Positions 11,651 through 21,134 of a stretch of DNA of 64,000 bases are shown here, piece by piece. The position numbers and the translations under genes were made by a program. Source of the DNA: Plotosus lineatus (Eukaryota; Chordata; Actinopteri; Siluriformes; Plotosidae); assembly GCA_024760905.1 (NCBI GenBank), contig CM045733.1, forward strand, positions 39,921,001 to 39,985,000, read 5' to 3'. Position 1 is the stretch's first letter. Each line of letters begins with the position of its first letter. The notes below the pieces were generated by a model, which was not told where the DNA came from, ran no database searches, and worked only from the letters and a program-made list of their open reading frames with translations.

Positions 11651-12235
11651 TCAGGGCGACACATTCACATTTGCATACAGTAAGTCCAGTGTTTTATTGT
11701 CTCTTGTGGAGCACTTCACGTATTGCGTGAACGTCGGAAGAGAGGCGGAGAGAGGGGCGTGGTTAAAATCCACGCTGATCAGAATCATGGCGCGGGGGTG
11801 ACGAGTCTGTGTCTGATTAACGGCGCTGTGGAGACACTCACACGCGGCTGCCGCATCAGCCGAGGGCGGAATGTACACGCAAAACACAATCACGTGTGAA
11901 AACTCCCTCGGTAGATAATATGGCCGCGCGCTTACTGCGAGCAGCTCTAGGTCCCGCGTGCACAGCTGCTCCTTCATGTGCACGTTTGCCGGGTGGCACC
12001 ATCGTTCATTCACATAGACCGCCACGCCCCCTCCTTTCTTCTTACCGCTCTCCGTTACACTCCGATCTGCACGCGCGAGTGTAAATCCGTGAAGAGAAAC
12101 CACAGAGTCCGGTGTGAGTTCATTCAGCCACGTCTCTGAGAAACACATGAGGCTGCAGTCCCGGTACTGCCTCTGCTGCCGGGTCAGCGCCGCCAGCTCC
12201 TTGTTGGCGATCGCGCGGACATTTCCCATGATGAC
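11651..12235 (-). pseudogene. L2-like LINE endonuclease domain, C-terminally deleted
   Basis: The frame encodes an apurinic-endonuclease-like domain that nicks target DNA in this family. 'GNVRAIANKELAAL', 'SLMCFSETWLN' (with the catalytic Glu) and 'KGGGVAVYVNERWC' are visible, followed by 'VYIPPSADAAAA' and 'MILISVDFNHAPL'. The last corresponds to the usual G-D-F-N block with Gly changed to Val. The part after 'KTLDLLYANV' is missing and RT sequence follows. Codons upstream of 'MGNVRAIANK' belong to the host SINE. Confidence 0.85.
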
Positions 12236-12718
12236 AGAGGGAACACATGGTTCTTTTACATGAACCTCACACCATAGACAGTGAGAGACTTGGCCGGCCT
12301 TTGATAACCCAGTTAGCTTCACTGGGGGGGACAAGGACAACCTGTGGTGAGTGGGGCTTGAACGCCCGACCTTAAGATCAGTGATCCAGCACCTTTACCC
12401 CTAGGCCACCACTACCCCTGTATTATTACTATACATTATACAGGAATTAAATAAATCTAAAGTTCCACTTGAGAAACCATTCACTCTGTTTTTCAAAGCA
12501 TTGTAAGCTGTAAACAGTTCCTAGTGAACGTAACTGATTAAGGCATTCTAGTACAGTGAAGCCTCGGAATCCGAACCCTCTAGAGTCCGAACAAATCAGA
12601 AATCGAACAAAAAGATCTGTGAGTTCTTCCGTCCAGGAAACCGAACGAAAACCGGAAGTTGAACTCAAGAAATGTACGAGAAAAAACGAGACCAAGAGGG
12701 AGGAAAAGTGTGCAACTT

Positions 12719-12846
12719 CCGGAAGTCCGGAAGTTGTTGATACAATGTATCATCCTAAAAGCTGTCCTGGGGAAGTCCGGAAGTTGTTGATACTATGTAT
12801 CATCCTAAAAGCTGTCCTGGGGAAGTACAGAAGTTGTTGATACAGT
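12719..12846 (+). repeat. minisatellite, ~58-bp unit
   Basis: Two full and one partial copy of a unit containing 'ggaagtccggaagttgttgata' and 'tgtatcatcctaaaagctgt' lie in tandem inside the Tigger-like element. Confidence 0.9.
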
Positions 12847-13352
12847 ATTATGTACGTATCACAAGCACTAAAGCTAAAGCTAGCTCTAAAGCACCAAAGC
12901 TATCTAATCACTAATGCCTCAGCGACAAATACGTTTTAGAGTACCGAACAGAAAACCCACAGATCGGCTTATAGGCATAACCGCCTAAACGAAGCTGAAG
13001 AGGATGTATGTATGTATGATGAAGAGTCATCCATACAAAGCGGTAGCAAAAGAAAAAACACCTTTGATTGATTTACCTGAAGCTTTCCTATGTTCCTCTC
13101 TGTTATGGAAGGGGATCTTGCTTTTCTTGCCCTCTCCAACTGCTCACCACCACAAAGGTTAAAATTCTTATCTTTATTGTTCTTATGCTTTCACTGCACT
13201 GTGCATTTTTTTTTTGGTCTCTCAAAAGAGTTGCGCATTGAAATGCATGTTGGAGAGGAGCGTGGCTGCCATATGCGGAGTGAAGTGCTAAACAAGCACA
13301 CCTGATTCCATTTAATCACAGGCTATAAAGACTAGCAGTGCTCTTTCCGGTG

Positions 13353-13353
<1 letters not shown>

Positions 13354-13396
<43 letters not shown>

Positions 13397-13416
13397 TCTC
13401 TCTCTCTCTCTCTCAA

Positions 13417-13485
<69 letters not shown>
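13354..13485 (+). repeat. compound (CA)n-(TC)n-(GT)n microsatellite
   Basis: (CA)20, then (TC)10, then about (GT)32. The CA and GT arms are complementary. Confidence 0.97.
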
Positions 13486-13486
<1 letters not shown>

Positions 13487-13730
13487 CCGGGAGGAGTGCT
13501 GCTAGTCTTACAACACAGACCATAAAATAGTGTACTGTATTCAATAATTTTTTCACTTAATTTGCGGACCTATGGCATGAGTTATGGTGCTGTTAACTTC
13601 TTTTCAAAAGGAACGGATTAAGACCATTTACATTATTTGTAATGGGAAAAGCGGATTGGGAATCCGAACAAATCGGAATCTGAACAGCCGTCTGGAACGG
13701 ATTAAGTTCGAGTATTGAGGCTCCACTGTA

Positions 13731-15325
13731 TTCTGGAGTTTTCGACTTTAAATCAGCACAGGAGTTATTTTTCCATGTTTTTGTTTGTCTTTCTTGTTTC
13801 TTTTTGTAGTTTCCCTGCTTCTCTGGCTCTTTTCAGCTATAATTTCCCAAATTCTCACTCTCTTATCCATAGATTTTATCTTTTAAACTTTTGGCTCACA
13901 TTGATCCTTTAGTTGGTATAATAATTAACTGTCCTTCTGGTTCCTTTGGTTAATTTTCTAAATTGGGCAGATATCATAAGCTCTGTCTCTGGGTTCCTGG
14001 TGTTTGTAGAGTTGCAGTATCCTTTTCATATTTACTTTTCCTATCCCTACTAGTACACTCGCACTTCTCACATATACTAAACTTGGTCTACATTTAGATC
14101 TTTAGAAGAGGTTAAGGTGGGTGTATTGTGTACCAACATTATGTCACTATGACCTTGACTTCAAACTTTGACCTTACTTGAAAGGAAAAAAAAACAAAAC
14201 CTTGTCTATGGCATATTTTCTGCATGGGTGTCCTTACACATACAACACTATATTACTGTGACCGTGACCTTTAAATTCGATACATATGACTATATTTCAT
14301 TACCTGTATTTGTGCATGTGGCATGACCTAAGTTCCTTTGATGAGTTGAAAGATACAACTCACCTAACTCATCATTCATTTTCACCTCAGTGATGGTAGT
14401 CATGACAATGATATAAAGTTGCTGCTGTGCTATAGCTCCAGGACTCTCAATTCTATCTAAATTACGTTTCTATCTGGGCGGTGTTTCCTAGGGGTTCTCC
14501 AACACCCCATTGCTCGAAATAATTTCTCCATTCTTAACCATATGCTTTTCTTTCTCCTTCTCTCATGGGCACATTGAATCACTTATTTTCTTCTTTATAC
14601 ATTTTAATCCTGGTTCTCCTTTCTTTATAATTGCCCTGCATTATGATATTCGTCTTTACTCCCATCTTCTTCTCTGTTTAGTTTCCTTTTTTGTTTAGCA
14701 GGTCTTTGTGACAGGAGAGCTGATGTAGAGTTTATTTTTTAACGCATCACCAGGCAGCACTGCTTTATCACCTGTATGTAAAGGAGAATGAAATTGGTTT
14801 TGCTTTGAATATTCAGATGTTTGCTTTCATTCCTATGAGGAAAATCATTTATCCGAAGGAGGAGAGAAGCTTGGGAGGCACTTTAATATTCCTCTTGTTT
14901 GGCTGAGCAGTCCTGGAAAAATGAGGCAAATATAAAGAGCGTGTAGGCAGCGATGCGATTTCCAATAAGCAAGATTGGTTTTGAGAGTCTGAGCTCTGAT
15001 TTATGCTCACTTTGTAATGAGTATTCAAATTTTCATTACGTTAATTCAGTTTTATGGATTCATACATCATGTCAAACGGTTTTACAGCCCAATGAAATAT
15101 TCATTTGGCCTTATTACAGCTGGAGTTAAAACATAACAGCACGAGAACATATTACAGTGTGATATCAGATGTTAAGTTAATATTAAATGTTAGATAGGTA
15201 ATTACAGTTATGGATGTGGACCAGTACCTTCTGAAAGATGTTTATGGTGATTTATTTTATATTGATTTTTATCAAAAACTGCTAACATGTAAGTTAAATT
15301 TTATTCCTCAAAATAACAACAGATC
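13731..15325. other. no recognisable feature
   Basis: Pyrimidine-rich, AT-rich sequence. A loose repetition of 'tgaccttgac/tgacctttaaa' occurs at 14150-14280. Stretches at 14740-15110 look single-copy but lack splice-bordered coding frames. Confidence 0.45.
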
Positions 15326-15570
15326 CAATGCAGATAACTGGGTTATCAAAGGCCGGCCACATCTTTCACTCTCTATGGAGTGAGGTTCATGTAAAAGAAC
15401 CATTGCTGACTTTCGACAAGAATTGCTGCAAAGCTGTAAGCGTGTTTCCGCCCTGCGATGGCCTGGCGAGCTGTCCAGGATGTACTCTGCCCTCACCCGG
15501 AGTCGGTTGGGATGGGCGTTGCCTCCCAGTTACCCATTTACAGAAAATGAACTGAACTGAACTGAACTGA
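15326..15570 (+). mobile_element. SINE family 1, tail B, 5'-truncated
   Basis: Begins in the constant body ('gcagataactgggttatcaaag') and runs through tail B. It ends in a short (aactg)n tract at about 15547-15570 in place of the usual (gaat)n end. Confidence 0.85.
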
Positions 15571-15603
15571 AAAATAACAACAGCAGTCTTTAAGAACATA
15601 AGT

Positions 15604-15850
15604 GTGCATAGACTGGGAAGCATTTAATGCCGGAGCCCGAAAGACTTGGACTGGTTCATACCAAGAGCCCTGTAAGCTGGGACTAGTTTGGTCACAGAGC
15701 CCTATAAACGTTTATGTCTCAGAGCGCTATAGACAGTGAAAAAGTTAAGACTCAGGGTCCAATATACTGAAACTAGTAAACACTGAAAGCCCAGTGGACA
15801 AGAACTCATTAGGACTTAGGTCTCTATAGACTGGGACCATTTAAATCTGT
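15604..15850 (+). repeat. degenerate minisatellite, ~32-bp unit
   Basis: About seven diverged units of the type 'agagccctatagactgggactagttt...actc' can be aligned. Unit starts lie near 15632, 15664, 15699, 15724, 15757, 15790 and 15818. No coding was seen. Confidence 0.6.
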
Positions 15851-15885
15851 CATAAATAGAAAGTTCATGCTATCTATTTTTCACA

Positions 15886-15971
<86 letters not shown>
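15886..15971 (+). repeat. (CA)n microsatellite
   Basis: About 43 CA units. Confidence 0.98.
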
Positions 15972-15973
<2 letters not shown>

Positions 15974-16177
15974 GAATGAGTGGAACATAAAGTTCATCAG
16001 TAAAATCTCTGGTCACAGATTAAAGCTGTTAATGACACTTGTGCAGATACGTTTTCTTTTTAATTTGTCTTTTTATTTCTTTTCCATTTTCTCTCTGACT
16101 CTATTATTTTTTTAAATTTACTTCTGTACTTCTTTGTATTCTTTTATGTTTCTTTATGTTTGTATTAGTTCATTATT

Positions 16178-16510
16178 TCATTCAGTTTCAGAACCACTTA
16201 ATCTTAATTTGGGTTGTGGGTTGGCTGGCTGGTGCCTATCTCAGCCGACTCGGGGCAAGGGCAGAGTACACCCTGGACAACTTGCCAGGCCATCGCAGGA
16301 CCGACACTCACACAACCATTCCTACTCATACTCAAACCTAAGGGTGATTTGGAACAGCCAATTAACCTACTGTGCGTGTTTTTGGACTGTGGGGAAAAAT
16401 CTGGGTATCTGGAGCAAACACAGGGAGAACATGTGCTAGTTTTGGGTCCCGAGCTAGAAATTGAACCCTTGCTATAGTTCAGATGTGCTAACCACTACAC
16501 CACCGTGCTG
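16178..16510 (-). mobile_element. tRNA-derived SINE, family 2, tail B
   Basis: On the minus strand it starts with a tRNA-like head ('ggtggtgtagtggttagcac' then B-box-like 'ggttcaatttc'). A 'tttttccccacagtccaaaaacacg' body follows, then the same tail-B segment used by SINE family 1. The head is clearly different from family 1. Confidence 0.8.
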
Positions 16511-17315
16511 ACTTTGTGCTAGTTTTGGACTTTTATCCCTTTGTTTCTTCTCTACGAGCCTCATCTCTTTGATTTTTTTCCCTTTCTCCTGATTTCCGTT
16601 TACTCTTTTATTAGTATTCTACTTCCTGAAATTTACCTATTCTTTCTGTTCCTTTGTGAAGCTTTATAAATGAATGTGGGAAAAATCAATGCTAAAAATA
16701 TACATACCGTATATTAAAATTAATAAAACTATTTACAAACAATTTTACACAAAACTAATAAACTCTTCTGCTTCTTTCTTCTTCTTTTTCCTTTAATTTC
16801 CTTTTTATTCCTTGCATTCATTCTACTTAATTTTCTTTACCTTCCTCTTTTTCATTTCTTTCTGAACTAAATGCTGTTTATTTTGTGTGTCATGGTCGGT
16901 GAAAGCTGCAGATGGAGCGAGTTTGTAACCTCATTAAAAAAAGCGACAAAAACCAATTCAGCCCTTAAACTGCAGGTTGCTCTGAGCACAGGAGTTAATT
17001 GAACTATTGAACTAAAGTGTGTGTGTGGGACAGTCTTAGTCTCTTGCTGTGGAATGAATGATGATGATCTACAACATTATTAATGTGAAGAACAAAATGA
17101 GTTTTTCTTTCTTTTGGTCCTGATTTCATTATTTTATTTCTTCTGTCTTTTTACTTATTTGTTGTTCTTTTTCTTTCTTTCCAGTATTGTTTGTTTTTGC
17201 ACTTCTTTACCTTATAGCTTTTTATTTTTTTGCATTTTTGTTTGTTATTGTTGTTCTTTTCTGTTTTCTCCTCCTTGAAATTTTAGCAATTTTTTAAAAT
17301 TTATTTTTAAACATA
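16511..17315. other. no recognisable feature
   Basis: Pyrimidine-rich intron-like DNA with T-rich runs. No gene or repeat family was recognised. Confidence 0.45.
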
Positions 17316-17455
17316 TTAAATTCATTTTCTGAACTGCTTAAGGGGTCACATAAGGATTAACTAGGGTCACGGGGAGGCTGGTGCCCATTTCAGCCAACTT
17401 TGGGCAAAGGCTGAGTACACCCTGGACAGCTCACCAGGCCATAGCAGGGCCACAT
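17316..17455 (-). mobile_element. SINE tail-B fragment
   Basis: Only the inverted tail-B module is present ('ctgaactgcttaa' to 'caccaggccatagcaggg'), without a tRNA-like head, so the parental family cannot be told. Confidence 0.75.
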
Positions 17456-17572
17456 TTGAGATAAGAAAAATAAACGATTTATATAATGCTAATCTCAAAC
17501 TGAAACTTCAAATGTCACCCAGAGTTACTTATTATTTAAGTTTTCTTTTTTTTCTTTTTTTTTTTTGCTTAG

Positions 17573-17702
17573 CAACCGTTGCTCTCTCAGTGCTTCTGAT
17601 CTGAACCGTCAGTGGCTGAAGCCGAGTCCTATCCTCAGTCCCTCCATCTATCACACTAAAGGACTGCTATATTTCCTGTGCAGCATTGGCAAAACCCCAA
17701 TG
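17573..17702 (+). CDS. agbl1: cytosolic carboxypeptidase (AGBL1-like), exon a
   Basis: A long T-rich tract ending 'gcttag' precedes the exon and 'atg|gtgagg' ends it. One nucleotide completes an upstream codon, then 43 codons follow, ending in phase 0. The peptide contains '[14 protein letters not shown]' and '[21 protein letters not shown]'. In cytosolic carboxypeptidases (M14 family enzymes that trim C-terminal glutamates from tubulin and other proteins) the D-L-N-R-x-W motif supplies a substrate-binding Arg in the active site. The exon joins in frame to the one at 25741. The 'LLYxLxSIG' wording favours AGBL1/CCP4 over AGTPBP1/CCP1, from memory of the family. The preceding exon, expected to hold the HxxE zinc ligands, was not found. 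Confidence 0.92.
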
Positions 17703-17708
17703 GTGAGG

Positions 17709-17710
<2 letters not shown>

Positions 17711-17796
<86 letters not shown>
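17711..17796 (+). repeat. (TA)n microsatellite
   Basis: About 43 TA units begin only 8 bases after the splice donor of carboxypeptidase exon a. Confidence 0.98.
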
Positions 17797-17800
<4 letters not shown>

Positions 17801-18489
17801 TTTTATTTATTTATTTTTTGTGTGTGTAATGTTGCACCATCCTCTTCTTGGTAGATTGTTGAGCTGGGTGTGATAGCGGTGCTGAGTTAGACCTAAAACT
17901 TTGGTAGCTTTCAATTATTATGTGAAGACCTCTGATCAATCTCTGGATTAATGATTCGATTTTATGGTGTGTGACTGTAACAGTGAGAGCAAAAAAATTA
18001 CCCTGTAACTGCAGGCTCTTTATGGGAAAGTGTGAGAGCGTTATTACTCTCCATGCATATATGGCATATATGGCTATTTTTAAGCAACCCACTTTCTTAT
18101 TAAAAAATTGCATTCACATAAGTGGCATTTTAAAAATATCTCCATCCACATGAGAAAACAACTTGTCCACCTGTAAATAAATGAGATGATAGCACAGGCT
18201 TTGACCTCAAACCATATAAATAATGTCAGACATGTTGATCTACTCCAAAATCATCTCTAATCTGCAAAAGGTTAATAAAATGTTTCTGAAAGAGCTGTTT
18301 ACAAATACTACATTATGACAATATTTATTCAACAGAAATATAAATTGTGATGCATTTGGTTACATGAGATAATGTTATCATTTCATTTAAGTCTCTTGTG
18401 GCATCATTAAAGTCAGAGCTGGATTTAAACATTTAAAAATGTGTGTTTTTCTAATAGTGAAAAACGATCTGAATCGAAGCTCAGAAAAT
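17797..18489 (+). other. intron sequence, no feature seen
   Basis: AT-rich carboxypeptidase intron with no recognisable repeat or exon. Confidence 0.5.
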
Positions 18490-18856
18490 GAGAGATTTCC
18501 TTTTGGCTTTTTCCCTTTCTCAGGGGTCGACACAGTGAATCATAGCATGTTTGATTTGGCATAGATTTTTACGACGGATGCCCTTCCTGACGCAACCCTT
18601 TAGCAAGGGACAGAAACACGTTGACGGCTTTGCAGCTCCTCTTTATACAAAAGTCAGCAATGGTTCTTTTACATGAACCTCTCACCATAGACAGTGAGAG
18701 ACATGGCCCGCCTTTGATAACCCAGTTAGCTGCACTGTGTGTGTGTGTGTGTGTGGTGGTGGTGGGGTGGCAGTGACAACCCTGTGGAGGGTGGGACTCG
18801 AACCCCCAACCTTAGTATCAGTGATCCAGCACGCTTTACCACTAGACCACTACTGC
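18490..18856 (-). mobile_element. SINE family 1, tail A
   Basis: A near full-length inverted copy. Tail A begins 'gagatttccttttggctttttccc', followed by the body. The head ends at 'accactagaccactactgc', with a clear B-box-like 'ggggttcgagtccc' on the minus strand. A small (GT)n at 18738-18754 interrupts the body. Confidence 0.9.
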
Positions 18857-19600
18857 ATTCAGGGAGAAAATCTCCCTGTGAAAAAACCTTCTCGTGTAAA
18901 GTGAAACTGAATACAAGAAACTTTTCTCATTTAAATTTTAAGGAGGACATCTGGACTTAACTGAATATGAACATCAGAGAGGACCATTGAACACAAGAAC
19001 AAAAAAGACAGAGAAAAAGGAAATGCTCAAAAAACCCCCCAAAACATTAAAACCCTTTAAAAGGGAAAGGAAAATCTTTAAAAAGAGAAAAGGCCTTCAA
19101 GAGACATTAAACTTTATAGTAGATTTTAGTCTTAAAAGCTGCCCTGTCAAAGTAGACTGAAGTAACTGAAAACTATTCAAAATGGGGGAAACCAACTTGA
19201 AGTGAACAGTTAAAAGAATTCTTCAGATTTCACAATCTACAATTTTAAGTATAATATAACTCCAAATATTTAAAAACAATTTATTTTCTTTAAATCTCCT
19301 TCCACTACCATTTTTCTCAAGCAATGTTACTGCAGTCTGGCATGTTAGGGCAGAGCAGCTGATTATTATTTCATGAATATGAAAAATTTATGTTACGATG
19401 TGAAGAAGCTTGAGTATGAATATATGATTCCTTACATATCTAAATCAGCATGTTGTTTTGATTGGACACATCCAGGCTGAAATATTCACAGAGGAATCGT
19501 GTGTCATTAGACTCCTTCTCCAATGTACACTCTTCACTTTATAAGAAAGTATTAAATCAGATTTATAAAATTCTTTAGTGGAATTGGGGTCATTGAAGTC
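18857..19600 (+). other. intron sequence, no feature seen
   Basis: A-rich then AT-rich intron sequence. No exon or repeat family was recognised. Confidence 0.5.
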
Positions 19601-19602
19601 AT

Positions 19603-19604
<2 letters not shown>

Positions 19605-19684
<80 letters not shown>

Positions 19685-19712
19685 TATGTGTGTGTGTGTG
19701 TGGGTGGGGTGG
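19605..19712 (+). repeat. (GT)n microsatellite
   Basis: A long GT array with a few G interruptions near its right end, abutting the 5' end of the LINE that follows. Confidence 0.96.
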
Positions 19713-20393
19713 AAAAATCTTCCACCAACAGGAGAAGTAAGGCGTCTCCTTCCCTCCGCTAGCCTGTGGGAGATCCTTGGGCAAGATCGAGCACCCACTT
19801 AGCCCCCCGTGCCAGGGTTTTGGTGAAGTCACGGAGATTGCATGGCACGAGTTTTTCCTGTTGCCTTGCGGGATGGCCTTAAATGGTTAAGGCTAAGGGA
19901 GTAAACCCCGACAGAAAATCCGGAGTGGAGCCCCGTAGGCGGTTAGAAGGCGTATCTCGTCCCTTTCTGGCAACTCCTGCACCCTCGATGAGTCTCCAAC
20001 TGTCTTGACTCTGTCTTGCCGTGGGATCAGGCTCATCAGGACGAGAGAGTGAGGCTGGTGCTGCGCAAGCCTCCTTAACTTTAATCCAAGTTCAGCGCAA
20101 GTCATGGCAACACCACCATGGACAACCCTTTACCCTGAAAGTTCTGTGGCAATGGGGGAATGGCGAAGCAGCAGGTGCGGAATCACTGGAAGCTGTAGCT
20201 GCAATCCTGCACACAAGCGGCTCAGGCCATATGGTCATTCTTCTCTGATCGGGACATCAGGAAAGCTCGGCAGCCCCCTGAGCGACCAGGCAGCCCTATT
20301 TAGGATAGCTCTGCCTGCCTCCGTAGTCTGAGGACAGAGCTAGAAAAGGTGCTCTAAACATAGCCTGTTCCACAACCACCTGGCCAGCATACC

Positions 20394-21134
20394 GTGGCTG
20401 GTGGGTTCCCATCTTGCGGTCGAAATCACAAGAAAATATCCAAGAAAATATTCACGCTCACCCTTGTGTCATGGAATGTTAGAACTCCTCTCGACTCAAC
20501 CACCTGTAAGTCAGGGAGACCAGAAAGACATACGGCCCTCGTAGCCAGAGAACTCGCCCGCTACAATATCGACATCGCAGCCCTCAGCGAAACACGCTTT
20601 CCCGACAAAGGCCAGCTCAATGAGATTGGAGGCGGCTACACCTTCTTTTGGAGCGGCCGCAGCAATGAAGAGCGACGTGAGGCTGGTGTCGGATTTGCGA
20701 TTAAAGACCATCTCGTACGAAAACTTGATTGTATACCAGAAGGCATCAACGATCGCCTCATGAAACTCAAGTTCCCCCTGGACAGGGGGAGATCCGCAAC
20801 CCTCATTAGTGCCTACGCCCCCACCATGACAAACTCTGAAGACACTAATGAGGAGTTCTATGAAGAACTGGATGCCCTCATCTCCACTATTCCGCAGGCG
20901 GACAAGCTCCTACTCCTTGGTGAATTTAACGCTTGTGTCGGTCAAGACCACCAGGCATTGGAAGGAGTCCTCAGACCCCATGGAGTAGGGAAATGTAACA
21001 GTAATGGTCTCCTCCTGCTCAGAACGTGTGCCACCTATGGCTTAGCCATCACCAACACCATGTTCCGCCTTCCAACCAGTAATAAAATGTCGTGGATGCA
21101 CCCTCGATCTAAGCATTGGTATCTCATCGACTAA
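20394..21134 (+). CDS. LINE L-b endonuclease domain, ended by one nonsense codon
   Basis: This half encodes the apurinic-endonuclease-like domain that nicks target DNA to prime reverse transcription. Visible blocks are 'LVSWNVRTPLDS', 'YNIDIAALSETRFPDKG' (with the catalytic Glu), 'GVGFAIKDHLV', 'LISAYAPTM' and 'LLLLGEFNACVG', where the usual Asp of G-D-F-N is Glu. The frame stops at a TAA (21132-21134) inside 'KHWYLID'. The codons after it continue in the same frame into the RT part, so this single stop separates two otherwise open halves. The methionine at 20394 gives about 20 residues before the first domain block. A start further upstream is not excluded. Confidence 0.85.
   Translation: MAGGFPSCGRNHKKISKKIFTLTLVSWNVRTPLDSTTCKSGRPERHTALVARELARYNIDIAALSETRFPDKGQLNEIGGGYTFFWSGRSNEERREAGVGFAIKDHLVRKLDCIPEGINDRLMKLKFPLDRGRSATLISAYAPTMTNSEDTNEEFYEELDALISTIPQADKLLLLGEFNACVGQDHQALEGVLRPHGVGKCNSNGLLLLRTCATYGLAITNTMFRLPTSNKMSWMHPRSKHWYLID

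Larger units (their letters stand above)
10119..12245 (-). mobile_element. L2/CR1-group LINE with large internal deletion
   Basis: A minus-strand LINE with an endonuclease part at 11651-12235, a reverse-transcriptase part at 10583-11630, and a 3' untranslated tail ending at the 'ataagataagatacag' repeat near 10119-10140. The 'tttattaatctcacaatggagaaattcac' tail is typical of fish L2-like elements. The end of the endonuclease abuts the RT fingers directly, so several hundred codons are deleted. Confidence 0.85.
9978..12420 (-). mobile_element. SINE family 1, tail B, split by an L2-like LINE
   Basis: The inverted tail-B half is at 9978-10120 ('cctaattagggttgcggggagg' to 'ttgtcaaaagtcag'). The head half is at 12246-12420 ('atggttcttttacatgaacc' to 'ccaccactacccctg'). 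Joined, they reproduce the family order, so the LINE between them inserted into this SINE. No clean duplication was seen at the junction. Confidence 0.75.
12554..13728. mobile_element. pogo/Tigger-like non-autonomous DNA transposon
   Basis: Terminal inverted repeats read 'cagtgaagcctcggaatccgaac' on the left. On the right the reverse complement reads 'cagtggagcctcaatactcgaac'. Each end is flanked by TA (12552-12553 and 13729-13730), the target duplication of Tc1/mariner-type elements. No transposase frame was recognised. The interior holds a tandem repeat (12719-12846) and compound microsatellites (13354-13485). Confidence 0.85.

Noticed and set aside
12447..12695. Minus-strand 82-codon frame in the left arm of the Tigger-like MITE
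   Set aside because: Composition is Ser/Phe/Leu-rich and it crosses the transposon end; no transposase similarity.
15867..16115. Open frames made of Thr-His or Cys-Val repeats at many (CA)n/(GT)n arrays
   Set aside because: Dinucleotide repeats are open in several frames; no flanking coding signal.
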